Shown piece after piece: positions 1 through 5,002 of a stretch of DNA of 5,002 nucleotides. Made by a program: the position numbers and the translations under genes. Under the pieces are notes generated by a model. That model did not search any database. It was given only the letters and a program-made list of their open reading frames with translations, and was not told where the DNA came from. Positions within the stretch are counted from its first letter, which is position 1; each line of letters starts with the position of its first letter. The DNA comes from Treponema sp. (lineage in GTDB: Bacteria; Spirochaetota; Spirochaetia; Treponematales; Treponemataceae). The stretch spans positions 1 through 5,002 of the forward strand of contig JAILQA010000087.1 in NCBI GenBank assembly GCA_024699205.1, in the 5' to 3' direction.

Positions 1-231
1 ATGACTGTGGGTAAGAAGCACCATATCAAGCTTGTTGATTTTATGCTCAAGAGCCTGCATTCTAAAGTCGGGGCCAACATCAATAAGAATCTGACTTCCT
101 GCCGCAGTTGTAAAGAGAGCGGCTGCCCTATAACGTTTGTCTCGTTTATCTGTAGAATTGCAGACATAACAGTCGCAGCCAATAACCGGAACTCCGTGAC
201 TTGTACCAGTTCCTAATAATAAAAGTTTCAT
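1..231 (-). CDS. PhnP-like MBL-fold metallohydrolase, N-terminal part (runs off window)
   Basis: The first 77 codons of a minus-strand gene; the rest lies left of the window. The protein opens MKLLLLGTGTSHGVPVIGCD, has an LIDVGPDFR motif at about residues 49-57, and ends in LLTHSH, the first two histidines (H75, H77) of the HxHxDH metal-binding motif. This layout is typical of the PhnP-like branch of the metallo-beta-lactamase fold (COG1235), soluble two-metal phosphodiesterases or hydrolases. The C-x-C-x2-C cluster (C19, C21, C24) matches the structural zinc site of E. coli PhnP. The start is fixed by an AAGGGAGG ribosome binding site 4 bases upstream (236-243). The gene follows rpmB and its terminator, and I see no convincing promoter of its own in the gap, so read-through from rpmB is plausible. 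No C-P lyase context is visible, so the true substrate is unknown. The fold is secure; the specific activity is not. Confidence 0.88.
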   Translation of the reverse strand, partial: MKLLLLGTGTSHGVPVIGCDCYVCNSTDKRDKRYRAAALFTTAAGSQILIDVGPDFRMQALEHKINKLDMVLLTHSH

Positions 232-235
232 GCCG

Positions 236-243
236 CCTCCCTT
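236..243 (-). promoter_or_regulatory. Ribosome binding site of the MBL-fold hydrolase gene
   Basis: On the minus strand this reads AAGGGAGG, 4 bases before the ATG at 231-229. It decides the start of the hydrolase. The bases just after it (GGCGGC, 237-232) repeat a sextamer in the 3' arm of the upstream terminator. Confidence 0.8.
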
Positions 244-256
244 ACACACCACAAAT

Positions 257-285
257 AAAAAAAGCCGCCCTAAAGAGCGACTTTT
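257..285 (-). terminator. Intrinsic terminator downstream of rpmB
   Basis: Read on the minus strand, AAAAGUCGCUC pairs with GGGCGGCUUUU to give an 11-bp stem (285-275 with 270-260). It has two G-U wobbles, a UUUA tetraloop, and a run of seven U (263-257). It begins 21 bases after the rpmB stop codon. Read on the plus strand, the same bases give two C-A mismatches and no U-run after the stem, so the structure is directional and belongs to rpmB. Confidence 0.9.
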
Positions 286-306
286 CACCATAATTTTGTA
301 AACGGT

Positions 307-534
307 TTAGTTCTGAGCTGCAGCAGCTTCTGCCTTAGGAACTCTAACTTTCTTGTCTACAAAACCAGCTTTAAGGCACTTTGAACAGATATTAATAGTT
401 CTTGTTGTACCACCAAACTGAGCCTTAATCTTAAGAAGATTTGGTCTCCATGTTCTGCGTGTATGATTGTAAGATTTACTAACTTTGTTACCTGACATTA
501 CGCCTTTTCCACAGATATCACAACATCTAGACAT
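307..534 (-). CDS. rpmB: 50S ribosomal protein L28
   Basis: A 75-residue structural protein of the large ribosomal subunit. It opens MSRCCDICGKGVMSGNKVSK, the typical bacterial L28 start, followed by the basic HTRRTWRPNL segment (about residues 24-33). C5-x2-C8 and C50-x2-C53 form the four-cysteine set of the zinc-binding version of L28; many bacteria also carry cysteine-free paralogues used under zinc starvation. The length is normal for the family, and the C-terminus ends in a short alanine-rich tail. The ATG has an AAGGAAGG ribosome binding site 8 bases upstream (543-550). The gene appears to be its own transcription unit: a strong promoter at 594-622 and an intrinsic terminator at 257-285. 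The sequence resembles Treponema L28, the best taxonomic clue in the window. Confidence 0.97.
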   Translation of the reverse strand: MSRCCDICGKGVMSGNKVSKSYNHTRRTWRPNLLKIKAQFGGTTRTINICSKCLKAGFVDKKVRVPKAEAAAAQN

Positions 535-593
535 TTTCGTATCCTTCCTTATATTAAAACAAATTTCCCACTGAATAAATAGATAGTTTAGAA

Positions 594-622
594 AATATAT
601 AGGAAATTCAAGAAAAAGTCAA
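594..622 (-). promoter_or_regulatory. Sigma-70-type promoter for rpmB
   Basis: On the minus strand there is TTGACT (622-617), a 17-base spacer, then TATATT (599-594). Each hexamer is one mismatch from consensus and the spacing is ideal. Transcription would start near 587, giving a leader of about 50 bases before the rpmB ATG at 534. The region from the ABC ATPase stop (665) to rpmB holds no gene. It has only a weak inverted repeat at 641-657 (4-bp arms, no U-tract), so I see no clear terminator for the ABC operon, and some transcripts may continue into rpmB. Confidence 0.75.
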
Positions 623-664
623 TTAGTAGACTAAGGGATATTGCGCAAGCTTTGCAAGTATATA

Positions 665-1465
665 TTAATAATATAAATACATACTCTCGCTATTATTAGA
701 CAGACTCACATTCACACCAAAGGCCACCGAAAGGGATTCACATGGAATCTCTTTTGAAGGTCCATCATACAAAACATGCCCGTTATCAAGCAGGATAATT
801 CTGTCACAATTCTGCACCGCAAGATTGATGTCGTGAATTGTTATAATAATGCTGTTTCCGTTTTTATTTTTGATGTTCTTTGCAATAGTGAAAAAATCCT
901 TCTGGTATTTAATATCCATTGCAGAACACGGTTCGTCAAACAAAAACAAATCGGCGCCCTTCATTAATTCGCGTGCAAAAATACAACGCTGCTGTTCTCC
1001 TCCCGAAAGCTCATTTACAAATCTGTTATTAAAATGATTCAAATTACATTCGCGCATTGTCGCACCAAGCATAAGGTAATCTTGTTCATTATAAAGTCCA
1101 AACCTGCGGAATGGTCTTCGGCCTTCAAGAATAAAATCTTCTACCTGATAGTATGCGGGAATAGTTAAAGTTTTCTGCTGTATATATGAAATAGTTTTTG
1201 CTCGCTCCTTAATGGAAAAATTTTTTGTCTGCCTGCCATCTTTGTAGATGCTCTTTTCTTTTATAAATACACTACCCTGCTGCGGTACATTAAAGCCCGA
1301 AATTATATTCAGCAGAGTTGATTTACCGCAACCGTTTTTTCCCAATATTCCCACAATTTCATTTTTGCCGATTGAAAACGAAATATCATTCAGAACCTTT
1401 CTTTCTTCGGGTGTATTTTTGTTATACCAGAAATCAATATTCTGAACATCACATAACTTCTTCAT
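665..1465 (-). CDS. ABC transporter ATP-binding protein (BtuD/FecE-type, metal-chelate uptake)
   Basis: A 266-residue cytoplasmic ATPase that would power the permease encoded just upstream. All ABC motifs are present: Walker A GKNGCGKST (42-50), Q-loop YIQQ (about 94-97), signature LSGGEQQR (153-160), Walker B LFLFDEP (173-179), D-loop SAMD (181-184, usually SALD) and the switch histidine H211 in TIHD. Nothing essential is missing, and the length fits the FecE/FhuC/BtuD family. The chosen ATG (1465-1463) has a strong AAGGAGG site 7 bases upstream. A start 17 codons earlier is possible but would put a Cys-rich hydrophobic leader on a soluble protein. The first 17 bases overlap the end of the permease gene, a usual sign of translational coupling. 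The substrate cannot be read from the ATPase. Confidence 0.95.
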   Translation of the reverse strand: MKKLCDVQNIDFWYNKNTPEERKVLNDISFSIGKNEIVGILGKNGCGKSTLLNIISGFNVPQQGSVFIKEKSIYKDGRQTKNFSIKERAKTISYIQQKTLTIPAYYQVEDFILEGRRPFRRFGLYNEQDYLMLGATMRECNLNHFNNRFVNELSGGEQQRCIFARELMKGADLFLFDEPCSAMDIKYQKDFFTIAKNIKNKNGNSIIITIHDINLAVQNCDRIILLDNGHVLYDGPSKEIPCESLSVAFGVNVSLSNNSESMYLYY

Positions 1466-2441
1466 AACTTGTCCTCCTTTTGACAATAAGCAGAATAAGC
1501 AAAAATATAATTCCAATAACAGATGTAATTGAACCTATTGGTAAAATTGTTGGATGGAGCAGTGTTTTTGAAAGCACATCTGCCACAACAAGCATTAAGC
1601 CGCCTGTAATTCCAGAAGAAATAATAAGCAGCTTTGGTGAATCAAGTCCAAGCAGTCTGCACAAATGCGGAGCAACAAGTCCAACAAAACCAATTACACC
1701 AACAACCGAAACAGAAAGTGATGCAAGCAGCGACGCTACAAAAAGGAACAAGAGCCTTTCAAGGTTCACATTTATTCCTTTCATAAGTGCATCGCGTTCG
1801 CCATGCTGAATTATTGCCATGTCTTTTGAAAAGAGCAAAGAAATAACCAGACAAAAACCAAACACAAGGAACAATCGCAAGGAATCATACAACTTTGCAT
1901 TTGTAAGCGAACCGCTGCTCCAGAATACAATCTGATAGACTGCATCCGGCGAAGCATAATACTGAATGAGCGTGTTTGCAGAACTAAAGAAAAAGTTCAC
2001 AGCCATGCCCACAAGTATTATTGTCTTTTTACTTATGCCCATTATTGAAGAAACAAGCATAAGTAAACCAACGGCCGCCATTGCAAAAATCAGTGCAAAA
2101 AGACTTGTGCTCAGCCAGGCAATTCCATGTGTAAAACCAAGGATAATTGCCACAGACGCCCCGAAAGATGATGCAGATGATATGCCAAGAGTAAAAGGTG
2201 ATGCAAGCGAATTATCAAGCAGTATCTGCATCAGGGCGCCGGCTAGCCCAAGAGCAGCACCGGCTGTTATTGCAATTGTTACTTCCGGTAAACGGATTTT
2301 ATACAAAACCCGAACCAGTCTGGCACGCTCCATTGAAAGGCCTAAAACAGACGGAAACAAAAAGAGCGAGCCAACTGAAACAACCACAAGGATTATTAAA
2401 AGCCAGGTTATTTTAGCGTAAGGTTTCTGTCCAGTTTTCAT
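1449..2441 (-). CDS. BtuC/FecCD-family ABC transporter permease
   Basis: A 330-residue inner-membrane protein of the usual length for the FecCD family, members of which have about ten membrane helices and work as homo- or heterodimers. Hydrophobic segments run from about residue 12 to the end. Family landmarks are RLPE at 50-53 (usually RLPR), then a glycine-alanine-rich helix ending in MQ, then ASPFTLGISSASSFGA (80-95). GVIGFVGLVAPHLCRLLG (248-265) is the conserved loop region that contacts the ATPase, and the HPTILPIGSITSVIG stretch (296-310) ends the family pattern. Only one permease gene is present, so a homodimer is expected. The start ATG has a GGAG site 7 bases upstream (2449-2452). 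It overlaps the 3' end of the binding-protein gene by 29 bases, and the stop overlaps the ATPase start by 17. The family is secure; the substrate (iron-siderophore, haem, cobalamin or oxyanion) is not determined. Confidence 0.95.
   Translation of the reverse strand: MKTGQKPYAKITWLLIILVVVSVGSLFLFPSVLGLSMERARLVRVLYKIRLPEVTIAITAGAALGLAGALMQILLDNSLASPFTLGISSASSFGASVAIILGFTHGIAWLSTSLFALIFAMAAVGLLMLVSSIMGISKKTIILVGMAVNFFFSSANTLIQYYASPDAVYQIVFWSSGSLTNAKLYDSLRLFLVFGFCLVISLLFSKDMAIIQHGERDALMKGINVNLERLLFLFVASLLASLSVSVVGVIGFVGLVAPHLCRLLGLDSPKLLIISSGITGGLMLVVADVLSKTLLHPTILPIGSITSVIGIIFLLILLIVKRRTSYEEVM
1473..1479 (-). promoter_or_regulatory. Ribosome binding site that fixes the ATPase start
   Basis: The minus strand reads AAGGAGG, 7 bases before the ATG at 1465-1463, inside the last codons of the permease gene. 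It supports the 266-residue ATPase over the longer 283-residue reading. Confidence 0.85.
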
Positions 2442-3684
2442 AATAATTCTCCAGTGAATAAGCTGTTTCGAAGATTGTGTTTATTGCCTTTTTATATACG
2501 CTTTCTGTTACATGCTCTGGATAAGCAAGATGAGCGTAATAATATGCTTCGGCAATTACATAAACATAATCCTTTGGCAGCGAGAAGGAATGTGTAAGAT
2601 AAATATCTTTCTGCTTAACGGCATCAAGGAAACTAAAGATTGAATCACTCTGTAAGTCATTAATCTGAATTTCTGTTGGTGACGAAGGCTTATCAAGGAA
2701 AATAAGTGCCGGGGTATAATTCAAAAACTCTTCTTTTGAGATTTCTGCAAAGCCCCAGTCATCAACCTTGTTAGCATTAGCTGCAACGTTGCGTACCCCG
2801 GCGAGCTCTAAAGAAAGGCTGGCTTTCATTGTTTTGAAAAGATTTGACTTAGAATTCTGCACAACTATATATGCTGATTTTTTTTGAGAATCAGAAATTC
2901 CGGCCGTTATTTTTTCAAGCGCAGACTTTTGTTCTGTAAACATTTTGACAAGGTGCTCTGCTTCTTTTTGTTTGCCAAGCAATGTACCAATTTTTGTATA
3001 CAGCTCAAAGTCATAGTCGCCCTTTGAAATGATGCAGGCAACAGGAACTCCGGTTTTTTCCTGCAGCATATCAGATAATTCCTTGTTTCCTTTGAATAAA
3101 ATCAAGTCCGGATTAAGTGAAATGATATATTCATAATTAGGGCTTTTTGTTTTACCAACATCCGGCAGATCCCCAAGCTCCGGGTTTGTTGTATTCAAAA
3201 TTGAAAGCGGCAGATACCCCTTTGTTTTTGAATCAAGCGCTAAAACCTTATCTATTGCCTTAAGCTGTTTTACAACAACAAGTGAATTGTCTGCCATTAC
3301 AACAACTTTTTCTGCGGCCTTTGAAAGAGTTACAGTGCGTTCTGCATAATCAGTAATCTGGACTGAAGCGTTGATCTGCTGAACATGCTTTTTGGAACAG
3401 CCGGTTACACCTGTTATAACCAGTAAAAACAGCATTGCAGACATAAGAATTTTGAGCCGCTTACTTTTTGGTTTTTTACCAATATATGTTTTGTGATGTG
3501 TCGTATGCCAGAAACCACACGAATTGCAGAAATACTTTCGCATAGGTTTATTCTTTTGTTCTAAGCCCCAGCTCTTGTACCCATGCCTTCTGCAGCTGTT
3601 AATAATGAATCCTGCTTCTTTTTGTGTGTAGCAGATTTTGTTTGATTCTTCACAAATAATTGAGTTTCCGTTTACATCTTTCAT
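2413..3684 (-). CDS. Metal-chelate ABC substrate-binding lipoprotein with an extra N-terminal zinc-finger-like domain
   Basis: A 423-residue protein in three parts. Residues 1 to about 70 are a polar Cys/His-rich segment with C53-x2-C56-x3-H60-x2-HH and further C18, C31 and H34. Residues 70-96 look like a lipoprotein signal peptide: basic KKPKSKR, a hydrophobic core, and lipobox VTGC with C96 as the lipidated residue. Residues 97-423 are a class III substrate-binding domain (Peripla_BP_2 type), with the EKVVVMADNS strand, PELGDLPDVG (168-177), NPDLIL (191-196), a long linking-helix region near 236-262, and WGFAEISKEEF (310-320). The processed part would be about 328 residues, normal for the family. 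It would capture substrate outside the inner membrane for the permease and ATPase encoded downstream. The start is set by AGAGAGG 7 bases upstream. No in-frame ATG, GTG or TTG with a ribosome binding site lies just before the signal peptide, so the long form appears real. Substrate is unknown. Confidence 0.88.
   Translation of the reverse strand: MKDVNGNSIICEESNKICYTQKEAGFIINSCRRHGYKSWGLEQKNKPMRKYFCNSCGFWHTTHHKTYIGKKPKSKRLKILMSAMLFLLVITGVTGCSKKHVQQINASVQITDYAERTVTLSKAAEKVVVMADNSLVVVKQLKAIDKVLALDSKTKGYLPLSILNTTNPELGDLPDVGKTKSPNYEYIISLNPDLILFKGNKELSDMLQEKTGVPVACIISKGDYDFELYTKIGTLLGKQKEAEHLVKMFTEQKSALEKITAGISDSQKKSAYIVVQNSKSNLFKTMKASLSLELAGVRNVAANANKVDDWGFAEISKEEFLNYTPALIFLDKPSSPTEIQINDLQSDSIFSFLDAVKQKDIYLTHSFSLPKDYVYVIAEAYYYAHLAYPEHVTESVYKKAINTIFETAYSLENYYENWTETLR
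3397..3474 (-). other. Internal lipoprotein signal peptide and lipobox
   Basis: Codons 71-96 of the binding-protein gene encode a basic stretch (KPKSKR), the hydrophobic run ILMSAMLFLLVITGVTG and then Cys96. V-T-G-C fits a lipobox cut by signal peptidase II. It is a normal lipoprotein signal except that it starts some 70 residues into the protein. The internal methionines 81 and 84 lie after the basic stretch and lack a ribosome binding site, so they are poor alternative starts. Confidence 0.75.
3475..3684 (-). other. N-terminal zinc-finger-like extension of the binding protein
   Basis: Codons 1-70 encode a domain foreign to known substrate-binding proteins. Its end, RKYFCNSCGFWHTTHHK, resembles the Y-x-C-x2-C-x2-W-H-T/L-T motif I associate with small uncharacterised bacterial and phage proteins whose N-terminal half has a Q-K-E-A-type helix, as here (TQKEAGFIINSC). 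The Cys/His spacing suggests a bound zinc. Because it precedes the signal peptide, it should sit in the cytoplasm. The family likeness is from memory; zinc binding is inferred. Confidence 0.6.
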
Positions 3685-3690
3685 AATAAT

Positions 3691-3725
3691 ACCTCTCTAA
3701 TGTTTATATATAGATATAGAGAGAT
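3691..3725 (-). promoter_or_regulatory. Ribosome binding site of the binding-protein gene within a possible sequestering stem
   Basis: The minus strand has AGAGAGG (3698-3692) 7 bases before the ATG at 3684. Just upstream, AUCUCUCUA (3725-3717) can pair with UAGAGAGGU (3699-3691) in a 9-bp stem with one U-G wobble and a 17-base AT-rich loop. The stem would bury the whole ribosome binding site. This is seen in the sequence; that it regulates translation is inferred. I see no clear promoter in the spacer and no long conserved riboswitch-like leader, which the short gap could hardly hold. Confidence 0.5.
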
Positions 3726-3731
3726 TTGTTT

Positions 3732-3749
3732 AAAAAGTTGACACTTTTT
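3732..3749 (-). terminator. Weak terminator-like hairpin after the right-hand gene
   Basis: AAAAAGU and ACUUUUU form a perfect 7-bp stem around a 4-base loop (GUCA on the minus strand), 13 bases after the stop codon of the right-hand gene. The stem is almost all A-U, and its U-run is only five bases and part of the stem. It may be a weak or partial terminator between that gene and the ABC operon, or chance in AT-rich DNA. Confidence 0.3.
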
Positions 3750-3762
3750 TTTGAAAGACTGA

Positions 3763-5002
3763 TTATTTATCGAGTTTGCTGAGTTCCAGGCTTAAATAAA
3801 TAAGATACACCATAATTCTGGTTTTATTACGGGTTATATAATCTTCTGTAACATTTTCTGAACAGAACAGAAAGCCCATAAATCTTTTAAAATATAAATA
3901 TTCTGTCTCTGAAAGTATATTAAAGATATTTGTTTTTCCAATTTCAGAATCCATGATACGAAGATCACCATCCTTATCAAAAATCTTTGTCCACAGCAGA
4001 TTTCCTTTAGCAGTAAGCCCTAATTGTGAAACAGATTTCTTAAAAAAATAATTAAGGATTGTCAAAAGGTCTTGGGCTACAGTTTCGTTTTTAAACTCTT
4101 CAAGATACTTTTTTGCATAATAAAATGAATATAACATAAGCTTCTGTGGCAAATGCTTTTCTTTTTTATAAAGTTTATCAAAAAGAATATACACCCCGGA
4201 GTTTTCACCAACATGAGTAATTACATTTCTTTCAAGATAAAGAAATTTTTCTTTAAGGGAACATTTCAAAAAAACCTTGTCTTCGTTATACGCAATAATC
4301 TTACTACCCTTTTGATGCAGTGTTTTCCATACCAATTCTGATTCTTTAAAGCATTTGCATTTAATCGGACGCCTGAAAGTTCTTTTTTTATCTTCAGTGT
4401 TTATCATAAAGCCTTGCTTAAATTCAGAATCCGAAAAACCAGAATCTAACTTATTAAGAATTTCAAGATTTTGCTGTACCCTGCCAATTTCGGTTTTTGC
4501 CTCTGATTGAGAATAATCTTCTTTGTTAATATTCGGCCACACAGGAAGAATTGAGATTTGCTGCTCACGAACAAAATTAAGTTCGTTTATAATTCCTTCC
4601 TTGATGTTAATATCTGATCTGGCAAAATTATGCAGAAGTCTTAAAACACTTTCATTCTGTTCAAAATGGATTCCCTTTAATGTACAGAAATCCGGAAACT
4701 GTATTTTTTCATTTGAATTAAAACAGCATTCCCGTGCAAGCATATTTAAAATTTCTGAAAGAGTTTCTTTTGAAGCCCAGTCTTTTGATAATGCATCACA
4801 GAAAAATGATTCATCATAACCAGGCAGTTGTTTCGCGATACTCCATAAAAGAAAGAAAAACAATTGCTGTAAAAGCTCTATATCTTTTGAATAGTTTTTT
4901 GATTTTTCTTTATTGAAAGACTTTGTCTTAAAGGCTTGAGAAACAAAACTCTTTGCAAAATTTTCAACAGCCTGATCATTTGATTTTGATTTAAATATTT
5001 CT
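3763..5002 (-). CDS. Unrecognised hypothetical protein, C-terminal 412 residues (start beyond window)
   Basis: I do not recognise this protein. The frame is open from the right edge to the stop at 3763-3765, giving 412 residues with no start visible. The TTG at 4863-4861 could begin a 366-residue product, but it has no ribosome binding site and the frame continues coding-like upstream, so I treat it as internal leucine. The protein is rich in Lys, Phe, Asn, Glu and Leu and appears mainly alpha-helical. The only strongly hydrophobic run (LFFFLLWSIA, near 4835-4863) is too short for a confident membrane segment. Other visible points are a KCKCF cysteine pair near 4350-4365, a GVYILFDKLYKKEK stretch, and a DKDGDLRIMDSE segment near 3955-3985 that resembles a polar loop but is not a complete EF-hand. 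It ends 78 bases before the ABC operon in the same direction, so co-transcription is possible. Confidence 0.75.
   Translation of the reverse strand, partial: EIFKSKSNDQAVENFAKSFVSQAFKTKSFNKEKSKNYSKDIELLQQLFFFLLWSIAKQLPGYDESFFCDALSKDWASKETLSEILNMLARECCFNSNEKIQFPDFCTLKGIHFEQNESVLRLLHNFARSDINIKEGIINELNFVREQQISILPVWPNINKEDYSQSEAKTEIGRVQQNLEILNKLDSGFSDSEFKQGFMINTEDKKRTFRRPIKCKCFKESELVWKTLHQKGSKIIAYNEDKVFLKCSLKEKFLYLERNVITHVGENSGVYILFDKLYKKEKHLPQKLMLYSFYYAKKYLEEFKNETVAQDLLTILNYFFKKSVSQLGLTAKGNLLWTKIFDKDGDLRIMDSEIGKTNIFNILSETEYLYFKRFMGFLFCSENVTEDYITRNKTRIMVYLIYLSLELSKLDK

Noticed and set aside
1..216. A 71-codon open frame on the plus strand at the left edge
   Set aside because: It is antisense to the MBL-fold hydrolase, whose motifs and ribosome binding site are clear. 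The plus-strand translation resembles nothing.
641..657. Inverted repeat after the ATPase stop as a terminator
   Set aside because: The arms are only about 4 bp and no U-run follows on the minus strand, so it does not qualify as an intrinsic terminator.
1466..1516. A 17-codon longer start for the ATPase
   Set aside because: The internal ATG at 1465 has a near-perfect ribosome binding site at the right distance and matches the usual family start. The extension overlaps the permease further and adds an odd hydrophobic leader.
1966..2421. A 151-codon open frame on the plus strand, opposite the permease gene
   Set aside because: It mirrors the codon pattern of a membrane protein on the other strand. 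It lacks a recognisable family, and the minus-strand permease has clear family motifs and a ribosome binding site.
3685..3762. Cobalamin riboswitch or Fur/Zur-type operator before the ABC operon
   Set aside because: The gap is too short for a cobalamin riboswitch, and I found no convincing palindrome of the Fur or Zur type in it.
3738..3766. A plus-strand TTGACA followed after 17 bases by GATTAT, resembling a promoter into the antisense of the right-hand gene
   Set aside because: The -10 matches only four of six bases, the TTGACA overlaps an AT-rich inverted repeat, and no plus-strand gene lies downstream. Chance is the simpler reading.
4523..4819. Plus-strand open frames opposite the right-hand gene (also 4153-4341 and 4734-4916)
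   Set aside because: Antisense to a long continuous minus-strand frame, with no family resemblance.

Overview
The window looks like AT-rich chromosomal DNA from a host-associated spirochaete, most probably a Treponema. This rests mainly on the ribosomal protein L28 sequence (zinc-binding form, CDICGKGVMSGN start) and on general codon and residue use. It is a judgement from memory, and a low-GC Firmicute is not excluded. Every gene I can support lies on the minus strand, so the window reads biologically from right to left.

Right end (3763-5002): the 3' part of a long gene I do not recognise. It stays open to the window edge. A 77-base spacer (3686-3762) follows, with a weak hairpin and a stem that would cover the next gene's ribosome binding site.

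Centre (665-3684): a complete BtuCD/FecCD-type ABC importer operon in the order substrate-binding protein, permease, ATPase. The genes overlap by 29 and 17 bases, which suggests translational coupling. The substrate is probably a metal chelate (iron-siderophore, haem, cobalamin, or an oxyanion such as molybdate), but the sequence does not decide which. The binding protein is unusual. About 70 residues precede its lipoprotein signal peptide and carry a C-x2-C-x3-H-x2-HH zinc-finger-like motif. A good ribosome binding site places the start at the beginning of this extra domain.

Left end (1-664): rpmB (L28) with its own strong sigma-70-type promoter and a clear intrinsic terminator. The first 77 codons of a PhnP-like metallo-beta-lactamase-fold hydrolase follow and run off the left edge. 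Only 13 bases separate the terminator's U-tract from that gene's ribosome binding site.

I saw no RNA gene, mobile element, CRISPR array or attachment site. The most interesting item is the fusion of a zinc-finger-like domain to the substrate-binding lipoprotein, together with the stem that can sequester its ribosome binding site.
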